The position numbers and the translations under genes were made by a program. From a bacterium (GTDB lineage Bacteria > CG03), in assembly GCA_013791675.1 (NCBI GenBank), contig VMTI01000068.1, forward strand, positions 1 to 6,639: 6,639 nt of DNA. Reading direction: 5' to 3'. Below the pieces are notes generated by a model that was given only the letters and a program-made list of their open reading frames with translations, ran no database searches and was not told the DNA's origin. Shown one piece after another: positions 1-6,469 of the stretch; the stretch's first letter is position 1; the number at the start of each line of letters is the position of its first letter.

Positions 1-34
1 CATTCGTCACGCCTGCTCAATTTCCCGCTCGCTT

Positions 35-61
35 TTGTTATCCGGGTTTCTTTGCTATAAT
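35..61 (+). promoter_or_regulatory. Probable sigma70-type promoter of the rpmA-obg-proB unit
   Basis: A perfect TATAAT -10 box lies at 56-61, about 33 bases before the rpmA start. The best -35 candidate is TTGTTA at 35-40, which leaves a short 15-bp spacer; sliding to 33-38 gives 17 bp but a poorer match. In many bacteria rplU precedes rpmA in one operon. Here the 94 bases before rpmA show no recognisable L21 C-terminus, so rpmA may begin the transcript. The -10 is convincing and the -35 is weak. Confidence 0.5.
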
Positions 62-94
62 ATTCCGAAAATTAAATAAACGGAGGCTATAAAA

Positions 95-340
95 ATGGCG
101 CATAAAAAAGGACAGGGTTCATCTTCAAACGGAAGAGATTCGGCAGGACGCAGACTTGGCGTTAAGATATCAGGCGGTCAGGTCGTTAAGGGCGGGGGCA
201 TTATCATCCGTCAGCGCGGAACAAAAGTTATTCCCGGATTGAACACGGGGGTAGGGCGCGATGACAGTCTTTACGCGAAAATTTCCGGCAAAGTTAAATT
301 TCAGACCCGAGCCGGCAGAAAAATAGTTTCAGTAGAATAA
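95..340 (+). CDS. rpmA: 50S ribosomal protein L27
   Basis: L27 is a large-subunit ribosomal protein whose flexible N-terminus reaches the peptidyl transferase centre and helps position the tRNA acceptor ends. The 81-residue product is close to the usual length of about 85. It begins MAHKK, followed by the family signatures NGRDS (13-17), RLGVK (20-24) and IIRQRGTK (37-44), then GRDDSLYAK and GKVKF near the C-terminus. The N-terminus is the short form, without the cleaved extension typical of Firmicutes L27. The start is well fixed: GGAGG at 82-86 sits 8 bases before the ATG. The stop lies 9 bases before obg, the usual rpmA-obg arrangement. Identification is essentially certain. Confidence 0.98.
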   Translation: MAHKKGQGSSSNGRDSAGRRLGVKISGGQVVKGGGIIIRQRGTKVIPGLNTGVGRDDSLYAKISGKVKFQTRAGRKIVSVE

Positions 341-349
341 CAGAACCTT

Positions 350-1321
350 TTGAAATCTCATTTCGCCGATAGGGCTCAAATTACAGTAAAAGCCGGCGAT
401 GGCGGTAACGGCTGTGTTTCGTTCCGCCGGGAGAAATTCATTCCCAAGGGCGGGCCCGACGGCGGCGACGGCGGCGACGGCGGCAGCGTTGTGCTTTTGG
501 CCTCTCCGCATCTTACAACACTTTACGATTTTAAACTCAGGCCTTATTACAGGGCCACATCAGGCGGCACCGGCCAGGGCAGCAGAAAAAGCGGAAAGGC
601 CGGAGAAACTCTGCTGATAAAAGTGCCCTGCGGAACCGAGATTTACAGAGGAGGCGAACTCATAGCCGATCTCGTTGTTGACAAAGATAATGTGTGTGTT
701 GCCCGTGGCGGCAAGGGAGGCCGGGGGAATGAGTTTTTCAAAAGCGCCGTAAACAGAACACCCCGCCGTTTTGAAAAAGGAACTTCCGGCGAAAGCGCGG
801 AATTATTGCTAAAGCTTAAACTGATCGCGGATGTGGGGCTGGTGGGTTTTCCCAATGCCGGCAAATCCACACTTCTCGGCTGTATTTCAAACGCGCATCC
901 GCGCGTTGCGGCTTACCCTTTTACCACTCTTAAACCGAACCTCGGCGTTGTTGATACTCCGACGGGAAAAATCAGTTTTGCCGATTTGCCCGGCATAGTT
1001 GAAGGCGCGCACGCGGGCAAAGGACTTGGTTTTGAATTTCTCTCGCACATTGAAAGGGTGAAGATTCTTTTATTTATTCTGGATGTGAACGGTTTCAGCT
1101 CCCCGGGGGACCCTTACGCTGATTTTAAAATTCTGGTAGAAGAAATAAAACAATATAATCCGTTTTTGCTGGAAAAACCTTTTGTGATAGCTGTTAATAA
1201 AATAGACACCTGCGCCGATGAGAAGGCGTATTCTAATTTCAGCGGGAAACATTTCGGAATTTCCGCCCTGGATGGAACTGGCGTCCAAGGCCTTGTTGAA
1301 TACATAAGAGAGATGTTATGA
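350..1321 (+). CDS. obg: Obg family ribosome-assembly GTPase
   Basis: Obg/CgtA is a GTPase that binds the large ribosomal subunit late in assembly and is linked to stress and (p)ppGpp signalling. The 323-residue protein has the glycine-rich Obg fold at about 4-158 (GDGGNGCVSFRREK at 16-29, GPDGGDGGDGG at 35-45). A G domain follows: G1 GFPNAGKS 166-173, G2/switch I YPFTTLKPNLG 189-199, G3 DLPG 212-215, G4 NKID 283-286, G5 SA 305-306. It ends just after the G domain, so it lacks the C-terminal OCT domain of Bacillus Obg and the acidic tail of E. coli ObgE; short forms are common. The start is TTG at 350, chosen because the Obg fold begins within a few residues and no ATG lies upstream in frame. 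No clear Shine-Dalgarno is seen, so translation may be coupled to rpmA. Its stop overlaps the proB start as ATGA. Confidence 0.97.
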   Translation: MKSHFADRAQITVKAGDGGNGCVSFRREKFIPKGGPDGGDGGDGGSVVLLASPHLTTLYDFKLRPYYRATSGGTGQGSRKSGKAGETLLIKVPCGTEIYRGGELIADLVVDKDNVCVARGGKGGRGNEFFKSAVNRTPRRFEKGTSGESAELLLKLKLIADVGLVGFPNAGKSTLLGCISNAHPRVAAYPFTTLKPNLGVVDTPTGKISFADLPGIVEGAHAGKGLGFEFLSHIERVKILLFILDVNGFSSPGDPYADFKILVEEIKQYNPFLLEKPFVIAVNKIDTCADEKAYSNFSGKHFGISALDGTGVQGLVEYIREML

Positions 1322-2400
1322 AAAGAGTGGTCGTAAAATTAGGCACAGGGCTGCTGAGCGATAAGGGGAAAATAAACGCCTCTGTCATAAGCGCAATCAG
1401 CGGCGAAATAGCGTTTCTTAAAAAGAAAGGTTTTCAGATTCTTGTTGTTTCTTCCGGAGCCGTCGGATGCGGCATGATAAAATTAGGCCGTCCGCGTCCC
1501 AAAAATATTTCCGATGCCCAGATGCTGGCCTCCGTCGGGCAGCCCCTGCTGATGGATATGTGGATGAGGGCGTTTTCAAAAAGGGGTATTACGGGGGCTC
1601 AGGTGCTTTGTTCGGCTGATGATTTTTCGGACAGAAAAAAATATCTGAATCTCCGAAGAACAATGCTTAAAATTCTTGAAAATGGGATTCTGCCGGTGAT
1701 AAATGAAAACGATTCGGTTACCGTTGATGAGCTTAAATTCGGAGATAACGACAGGCTTTCAGCGCTGACGGCAAGTCATATAGAAGCCAGCGATCTTGTG
1801 ATTCTCACAAATGTGCAAGGCCTTTATGTTGACGGTAAACTTGTCGGCGAATTAAAAAATATCGGTGAGGCGGAGTTAAAGAGCGCAGGCCCCGCGGGAA
1901 AGTTCGGTACCGGCGGTATGAGGAGCAAGCTTCTTGCCGCGAAGATAACGCGCCTTGCGGGATGCCGCCTGACAATCGCTTCCGGAAAAACGCGGGGAAT
2001 CCTAAAAAAAATTCTTATAGATAAAAAAAATCCAGGCACACTTATTCTGCCGTCGGGGCATATCAAAAACCGCAAGAGGTGGCTCGCTTTCGGCAGTATA
2101 TGCCGCGCGTCAATAATTGTTGACATTGGCGCGTATAATGCTATAGCCAAAAACGGCCGGAGCCTGCTTGCCGCCGGAATTACCGGAGCGGAAGGCGTTT
2201 TCGCGAAAGGCGATGCGGTGAATATTGTTTACGGACAAAAATCTTTTGCCCGGGGAATTGTAAATTATTCGGATTCCGAAGTGAGGAAAATTCAGGGATG
2301 CCAAAGCCCCGGTATAAGTAAACTGCTCAAGCGCGACGGAGATCCCGAGGTGATAAATCGCGATAATCTCGTGCTCATCAATGGGGACGGGCCCCTTTGA
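1318..2400 (+). CDS. proB: Glutamate 5-kinase with C-terminal PUA domain
   Basis: ProB phosphorylates L-glutamate to gamma-glutamyl phosphate, the first and feedback-controlled step of proline synthesis in the cytoplasm. The 360-residue length matches the two-domain bacterial enzyme (E. coli 367). The amino-acid kinase domain covers about 1-250: VVVKLGTGLL (4-13), SSGAVGCG (45-52), LPVINENDSV (125-134), FGDNDRLSAL (141-150) and GTGGMRSKLLAAK (197-209). A PUA domain follows at about 265-345 (DIGAYNAIAKNGRSLLAAG, then GDAVNIVY). The closing EVINRDNLVLI is also typical. The start shares an ATGA overlap with the obg stop, implying translational coupling. proA, the usual partner, is not in the window; instead a short-chain reductase-like gene overlaps the 3' end. 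The first glycine motif reads LGTG where many homologues have VGTS, which is within family variation. Confidence 0.95.
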   Translation: MKRVVVKLGTGLLSDKGKINASVISAISGEIAFLKKKGFQILVVSSGAVGCGMIKLGRPRPKNISDAQMLASVGQPLLMDMWMRAFSKRGITGAQVLCSADDFSDRKKYLNLRRTMLKILENGILPVINENDSVTVDELKFGDNDRLSALTASHIEASDLVILTNVQGLYVDGKLVGELKNIGEAELKSAGPAGKFGTGGMRSKLLAAKITRLAGCRLTIASGKTRGILKKILIDKKNPGTLILPSGHIKNRKRWLAFGSICRASIIVDIGAYNAIAKNGRSLLAAGITGAEGVFAKGDAVNIVYGQKSFARGIVNYSDSEVRKIQGCQSPGISKLLKRDGDPEVINRDNLVLINGDGPL

Positions 2401-3349
2401 ATTGAAAATATTATTGACGGGCGCCACGGGTTTTATAGGAAAAAATCTTATCGCTCATCTTAAAGGCCACGAGCTTTTCTGCCTCGTCCGCAGCCCAGCA
2501 AAGTTTGAAAGCATAAAAAGCGATAATATTTTTCCCGTTTACGGCGATATAACCGGGGAGCTTCCCGATCTTCCTGAAGTTGATTTTATAATTCATAACG
2601 CCGGAGTCGTGCGCTGCGCCTCAAAAAAATATTATGAGGTGAATTCCGAAGGAACTGCCGCGCTTCTTCTTAAAGCTAAAAAATTGAAGACGCTTAAAAA
2701 ATTTATATTTATTTCGTCGCAAGCTGCTTCGGGTCCGGCCGAGCTCACGCACCCGGCGGAAGAATCCGACGCACTCCATCCGTTGTCGGATTACGGAAAA
2801 AGCAAGGCGCTCGCCGAAAAATTCGTCAGGGAATCGGACTTGCCTTATATTATTCTTCGCCCGTCGGCTGTTTACGGGCCCGGAGACAGGGACCTTTTTG
2901 TGACTTTCAGGATGGTGAAAAAAGGGCTTGTCTTTCTGCCGGCGGGGAAAAAATGCGTTAATTTTATAAATGTGAAGGATGTTTGCGAGGGAATAGAAAA
3001 GGCCATTTTATCGCCTCTGGTCAACGACACTTTTTTTCTTGCGCATCCTCAAATAGAGACACAGGAAAATTTTGCCGGAATTATCGCGGAATGCGCCGGG
3101 AAAAAATGCATAATTGTCCGTGTCCCGTTTCTTTTTTTGCGCCTTGCGGGAGCGTTTTTTTCCGTTGCCGGATTTTTTACCGGAAAAACGGCTCTTCTCA
3201 ATTCCCAGAAGATAAAAGAGCTTGAAGCTGAGCACTGGGTTGTAAATCCGGAGCGTATGCTTAACGGACTGGGTTTTCATCCCCGTTATGATTTGAAAAC
3301 AGGCGTTGCCCTCACATTGAAATGGTACGAAGAACGGGGCTGGCTTTAA
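2381..3349 (+). CDS. NAD(P)-dependent epimerase/dehydratase-family reductase, candidate ceramide/3-ketosphinganine reductase
   Basis: This is an extended short-chain dehydrogenase of the NAD-dependent epimerase/3-beta-HSD type. It shows the N-terminal Rossmann motif TGATGFIG (13-20), GDIT (55-58), HNAGVV (72-77), a serine pair at 112-113 in FISSQAA, the catalytic YGKSK (Tyr138, Lys142) and RPSAVYGPGD (160-169). A hydrophobic stretch at about 246-268 suggests membrane association. Members of this broad family reduce 3-keto groups in sterol and sphingolipid pathways; Caulobacter CerR, a ceramide reductase, belongs to it. A sugar-nucleotide epimerase cannot be excluded by motifs alone; the role is inferred from the SPT-like and GNAT genes next door. 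Two starts are possible: ATG at 2381, overlapping proB by 20 bases, or TTG at 2402, which gives the typical MKILLTGATGF N-terminus. Neither has a good ribosome binding site, and coupling to proB is likely either way. Confidence 0.85.
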   Translation: MGTGPFELKILLTGATGFIGKNLIAHLKGHELFCLVRSPAKFESIKSDNIFPVYGDITGELPDLPEVDFIIHNAGVVRCASKKYYEVNSEGTAALLLKAKKLKTLKKFIFISSQAASGPAELTHPAEESDALHPLSDYGKSKALAEKFVRESDLPYIILRPSAVYGPGDRDLFVTFRMVKKGLVFLPAGKKCVNFINVKDVCEGIEKAILSPLVNDTFFLAHPQIETQENFAGIIAECAGKKCIIVRVPFLFLRLAGAFFSVAGFFTGKTALLNSQKIKELEAEHWVVNPERMLNGLGFHPRYDLKTGVALTLKWYEERGWL

Positions 3350-3355
3350 TATTTC

Positions 3356-3384
3356 TTGACGTAAAATTTTCTTTTTTGTTTAAT
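3356..3384 (+). promoter_or_regulatory. Sigma70-type promoter of the SPT-like/GNAT/yaeQ unit
   Basis: TTGACG (3356-3361, five of six consensus bases) and TTTAAT (3379-3384, five of six) are separated by exactly 17 bp, in the only sizeable + strand gap between genes (3350-3431). Transcription would start near 3391, leaving a leader of about 40 bases. That leader carries an imperfect inverted repeat (GGCGGT 3394-3399, ACCGTC 3410-3415) and a strong AAAGGAG ribosome binding site at 3416-3422. The box quality and spacing make this a convincing promoter; read-through from the upstream unit could add to it, since no terminator hairpin is visible after the epimerase gene. Confidence 0.65.
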
Positions 3385-3431
3385 TAACAGCGAGGCGGTA
3401 ATTATAGAAACCGTCAAAGGAGATATAATAA

Positions 3432-4730
3432 ATGGAACTCTTTGATAAGGTTAAAAATTTCACCATCGCCCGCGAGGTGCAGGCGGCGGGCCTATATCCT
3501 TATTTTCATACTGTGGAGTCCGGGCAGAACGCGATTGTCACCTGTGAGGGCCGCCGTATGATAATGATGGGTTCCAACAGTTATCTCGGGCTTGCCACCG
3601 ACCAGCGGCTGAAAAACGCGGCCATTATGGCGACTCAGAAATACGGAACGGGATGTGTCGGGAGCCGTTTTCTGAACGGCACGCTTGATATACACGAGAA
3701 ATTGGAAAAGGAACTTGCCGATTATGTGGGAAAACCCGCGGCGCTTGTTTTTACCACGGGCATGCAGGTTAATCTCGGCGTGATATCGGCTCTGGTGGGA
3801 AAAAAAGATTATATCATAGCCGATAAATTTGACCACGCCTCCATTCTTGACGGATGCCGCCTTTCCGCGGGCATCCTCGTGAGGTTTAAGCACAACGACA
3901 TTGAGGACTTTGAATATGTGCTTAAAAATCTCCCCCAGGACGCGGGAAAGCTTGTTATAGTTGACGGCGTTTTTTCCATGGAAGGTGATGTTGCCCCGCT
4001 TGATAAAATGCTGCCCATAGCAAAAAAATACGGCGCCAGATTCATGGTGGACGACGCCCACGGAATAGGCGTTCTCGGTTGCTGCGGGCGCGGCACCTGT
4101 GATTATTTCGGCGTGACAGAAGAAGTGGATCTTATCATGGGCACTTTTTCAAAATCTTTCGCATCCACCGGCGGTTTTATAGCGGGGGACGAAGATGTCA
4201 TTCATTACATAAAGCACAATGCCCGCGCTCTGATTTTTTCGGCGGCGCCTTCGCCGGCCAATGTGGCTTCGGTTATTAGAGCCCTTGAAATCATAAAGAA
4301 AGACGCAAAAAGAATAACAAGATTACTGAATAGGGCGAAATATATGAGAGACTCGCTTAAAAGCATGGGTTTTAACACAGGGCACACAACAACGCCTATT
4401 ATTCCCGTGGTCATAGGCGATGATATGACGGCGTTTAAAATGTGGAAAAGCCTTTTTGAAAAGGGAGTTTTTGTGACGCCTGTGGTTTCACCGGCCGTGC
4501 CTCCGGGGCGCGCTCTAATACGGGTGAGTATCATGGCCTCTCACACGAAAAAACATATTGATGAAGCCTGCGCGGCTTTCAGAGAAGCGGGGGAAGAGCT
4601 CGGAATTATTAAAGGAACAAGCGCCGTATCGCCGCCCAAAGCAAGGCGCATGGCAAAAACGTGGAACGCTCTCAACGGATGGATGAAAAACTTATGGAAC
4701 TGGCGCAGGTTAAATCGCTCCGTGAATTAA
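3432..4730 (+). CDS. Alpha-oxoamine synthase, serine palmitoyltransferase-like (PLP-dependent)
   Basis: Enzymes of this family condense an amino acid with an acyl thioester, releasing CO2, in the cytoplasm; SPT joins serine and a fatty acyl group to start sphingolipid synthesis. Visible features are GSNSYLGL (47-54), GSRFLNGTLDIHEKLE (77-92), DHASILDG with the PLP-stacking His135, DDAHGIGVLG with Asp207 and His210, the Schiff-base Lys241 in GTFSKSFASTGGF (237-249), and LIRVSIMASHT (362-372). The TFSKSFAS form and the LIR-S-MA-HT ending resemble bacterial SPTs such as that of Bacteroides, rather than BioF (typically GTLGKALG) or glycine C-acetyltransferase. A sulfonolipid enzyme using cysteate is also possible. 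The strong AAAGGAG site 9 bases upstream fixes the start. The family domain ends near residue 392; the last 40 residues or so are a tail whose coding overlaps the next gene by up to 70 bases. Confidence 0.88.
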   Translation: MELFDKVKNFTIAREVQAAGLYPYFHTVESGQNAIVTCEGRRMIMMGSNSYLGLATDQRLKNAAIMATQKYGTGCVGSRFLNGTLDIHEKLEKELADYVGKPAALVFTTGMQVNLGVISALVGKKDYIIADKFDHASILDGCRLSAGILVRFKHNDIEDFEYVLKNLPQDAGKLVIVDGVFSMEGDVAPLDKMLPIAKKYGARFMVDDAHGIGVLGCCGRGTCDYFGVTEEVDLIMGTFSKSFASTGGFIAGDEDVIHYIKHNARALIFSAAPSPANVASVIRALEIIKKDAKRITRLLNRAKYMRDSLKSMGFNTGHTTTPIIPVVIGDDMTAFKMWKSLFEKGVFVTPVVSPAVPPGRALIRVSIMASHTKKHIDEACAAFREAGEELGIIKGTSAVSPPKARRMAKTWNALNGWMKNLWNWRRLNRSVN

Positions 4731-5803
4731 AGCGTTTCATAGAATTTCCGTACGCGTTATACAAAAAAGATACTAACTGGGCGCCGCCTCTCATCTCGGA
4801 AACGAGGGAAATGTTTTCGGACAAAAACCCTTTCTGGAAACACGCCGAAAAAGCGCTTTTTACAATTAACAGCTCCGGAAGAACAATGGGCAGGATCGCC
4901 GCTATTATAGATGAGAACCACAACAGATTTCACGGTGAAAAATGCGGGTTTTTCGGGTTTTTTGAATGCGTAGAGGACGCTCAGGCGTCCCGGCTACTTT
5001 TTGACGCGGCATTATCTTTTATGCGGTCCCGCGGCATGAAAATCGCGCGGGGCCCGGTGAATCCTTCTACAAACGATGAATGCGGAATGCTTGTGGAAGG
5101 CTACGGCGAACCGCCGAAGATAATGATGACATATAATCCGCCTTATTACGCGGATTTTGTTTCGGCGGAAGGATTTTACAAGGCGAAAGATCTGATTGCT
5201 TTTATCACGGAAGTTGATAAAGTGCCCGCCAAGAGGCTGCGTTCTCTCTCCGAAAGAGTGCTGAAAAGAAATCCCGCGATAAAAGTGAGGCCGATAAACG
5301 TCAAAGACTTTGAGAATGAAGTTAAAATCATCATGAATATTTATAATGCCGCATGGGAAAAAAACTGGGGTTTTGTCCCGTTTACGGATGACGAGATTTT
5401 TTATATGGCTGGGAAGCTCAGGCAGATTGTGGATCCGGAATTACTTCAGATCGCTTTTTGCGGACAGGACCCGGCCGGTTTTATAATGACGCTGCCGGAT
5501 ATTAACGAAGCGCTTATAAAGATAAGAGGCCGTTTGACGCCGCTGGGCTTGCTGAAACTTTTTTACTATATCAAAAAAATTAAAAATATACGCGTCCTCA
5601 CCTTGGGGGTGAAAAAGCGCTACCATCAAATGGGGATAGAGGGACTTCTTTATTCCATGTCGCTTGAAGTGGCGCTTCGGAAAGGATATAAAAAATGCGA
5701 ATTCTCATGGGTGCTGGAAGACAATACTATGATGATGCGCGCGGCGGACATGCTATCAGGCAAAGCGTACAAAAGATACAGAATTTTTGAGAAAACCCTG
5801 TGA
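4679..5803 (+). CDS. GNAT-fold acyltransferase of the SPT-associated type, candidate bacterial ceramide synthase
   Basis: The 374-residue protein has the layout of a GNAT-related family often found beside bacterial SPT genes. The N-terminal half holds RFIEFPY (19-25), WAPPL (34-38), GRIAAI (71-76), GPVNPSTNDECGMLVEG (125-141) and YNPPYY (152-157). The C-terminal GNAT core has the beta4/acyl-CoA loop VLTLGVKKRYHQMGIEGLLY (306-325), then SWVLEDN (343-349) and YRIFEK (367-372). The GNAT superfamily includes N-acyltransferases, and the Caulobacter ceramide synthase bCerS was described as one, so N-acylation of a sphingoid base is a plausible role; orthology cannot be shown here. The start is uncertain: GTG 4661, ATG 4679 and ATG 4694 are all in frame without a clear ribosome binding site. 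Conserved sequence starts just after the last, and 4679 is a compromise. The reading frame is -1 relative to the overlapping SPT-like gene. Confidence 0.8.
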   Translation: MDEKLMELAQVKSLRELKRFIEFPYALYKKDTNWAPPLISETREMFSDKNPFWKHAEKALFTINSSGRTMGRIAAIIDENHNRFHGEKCGFFGFFECVEDAQASRLLFDAALSFMRSRGMKIARGPVNPSTNDECGMLVEGYGEPPKIMMTYNPPYYADFVSAEGFYKAKDLIAFITEVDKVPAKRLRSLSERVLKRNPAIKVRPINVKDFENEVKIIMNIYNAAWEKNWGFVPFTDDEIFYMAGKLRQIVDPELLQIAFCGQDPAGFIMTLPDINEALIKIRGRLTPLGLLKLFYYIKKIKNIRVLTLGVKKRYHQMGIEGLLYSMSLEVALRKGYKKCEFSWVLEDNTMMMRAADMLSGKAYKRYRIFEKTL

Positions 5804-5842
5804 TGGATATAGTCAGACGCTCGGCCCGAACGCGGTTGTTTA

Positions 5843-6346
5843 ATGAAAGAAAATTATATTTTTAGCGGCTCCGGCAAAAAGATCGTCGTGGAGAAGAAGC
5901 GCGCTCAGACCCGCTCACGCGTTATTTTAAAGCTTTTGGCCCATGAAATGTTTTCGGGAAAGTTGAGTTTTTCTAATAAGCAGGGGTTCACATTCAAACC
6001 TGATTTGTATGGCCCCGCATCGGGCGGAGAAAAAGCTTTATGGGTTGAGTGCGGCGAGCCAAGCGAAAAAAAAATAATGTTTTTCCGTTCCCGCCGGGAT
6101 ATTTTTTCCGTATTCGTATTTCTTCAGGGGAAGGATTCCGCCGAAGCTATGAAAAAACTTTTTAAAAAACATTCCGTTGACGCGGTGATATACGCTTTTG
6201 ATTCCGGATTTATTCAAAAACTCGCAGGAGCGCTGTATAGAAAAAATTCCTTTAAATGCGTTTTTTCCCGCGGCCGTGTTAAAGTTTCACTTAACGGCTC
6301 TGAATACGACAGTCCGGTTTACTCTAATATTCTCGGTGTACTTTGA
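5843..6346 (+). CDS. YaeQ-like protein (PD-(D/E)XK-fold family), function unknown
   Basis: The 167-residue product resembles YaeQ, a family of about 180 residues with a nuclease-like PD-(D/E)XK fold and no settled function. The matching pattern is RVILKLLA (26-33), L-F followed by an acidic residue in KPDLYG (52-57), LWVECGEPSEKKI (66-78) against LWIELG-P-E-RI in E. coli YaeQ, a VFVF strand (90-93), and a C-terminal beta-rich part with VKVSLNGSEY. Asp54 and Glu69 sit where the fold places its acidic residues. The N-terminus is shorter than in E. coli YaeQ. ATG 5843 is the only start in frame after a stop at 5810; no ribosome binding site is evident. It follows the acyltransferase by 39 bases and probably shares its transcript, although no lipid role is suggested. 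The assignment rests on remembered motifs and is moderate. Confidence 0.6.
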   Translation: MKENYIFSGSGKKIVVEKKRAQTRSRVILKLLAHEMFSGKLSFSNKQGFTFKPDLYGPASGGEKALWVECGEPSEKKIMFFRSRRDIFSVFVFLQGKDSAEAMKKLFKKHSVDAVIYAFDSGFIQKLAGALYRKNSFKCVFSRGRVKVSLNGSEYDSPVYSNILGVL

Positions 6347-6362
6347 GCCGGCGAAGGGAATC
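6346..6362 (-). repeat. Direct 17-bp copy of the tRNA-Thr 3' end
   Basis: AGCCGGCGAAGGGAATC at 6346-6362 is identical to 6483-6499, which is the 3' acceptor strand and part of the T arm of the tRNA-Thr gene. The copies are in the same orientation, 137 bases apart, and the first overlaps the last base of the yaeQ-like stop codon. A truncated tRNA end in direct repeat is the classic look of an attachment site, but the enclosed segment has no integrase and is only about 120 bp. It may instead be one end of a tRNA-derived repeat. Confidence 0.8.
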
Positions 6363-6452
6363 CTTCTCACCCAACGCTATCGCGTTTCCTTCGAAGCCTG
6401 CCGCCCTTGCTGCCGTTCGTTTCACTTACTATCATCCGCAGGATGCGCTTCG

Positions 6453-6469
6453 GGTCGGCTTCGATTCCC
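6453..6469 (+). repeat. Inverted partial copy of the tRNA-Thr T arm
   Basis: GGTCGGCTTCGATTCCC on the + strand matches the tRNA-sense sequence of the variable loop and T arm (reverse complement of 6493-6511), differing only where the tRNA has GGG and this copy has C. The two are head to head, separated by 23 bases (6470-6492) that include the tRNA 3' end. In a tRNA transcript extended past its 3' end, this stretch could pair with the T arm. Confidence 0.7.

Noticed and set aside
350..1321. Obg shorter than in E. coli or B. subtilis, suggesting truncation.
   Set aside because: All five G motifs and the Obg fold are intact; only the variable C-terminal extension is missing, which is common.
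1824..2427. Two minus strand frames of over 100 codons opposite proB.
   Set aside because: Antisense shadows of a well-supported gene with no recognisable domain.
3355..3381. T-rich stretch after the epimerase gene as an intrinsic terminator.
   Set aside because: No GC-rich hairpin precedes the T run; the stretch is better read as a promoter spacer.
3492..4061. 189-codon minus strand frame within the SPT-like gene.
   Set aside because: Antisense shadow of a strongly conserved gene; composition is His/Val/Lys-rich without motifs.
4653..4661. Programmed -1 frameshift signal GCAAAAACG in the synthase/acyltransferase overlap.
   Set aside because: Only five A residues in the wrong phase for the standard slippery heptamer, and the downstream gene has its own start codons.
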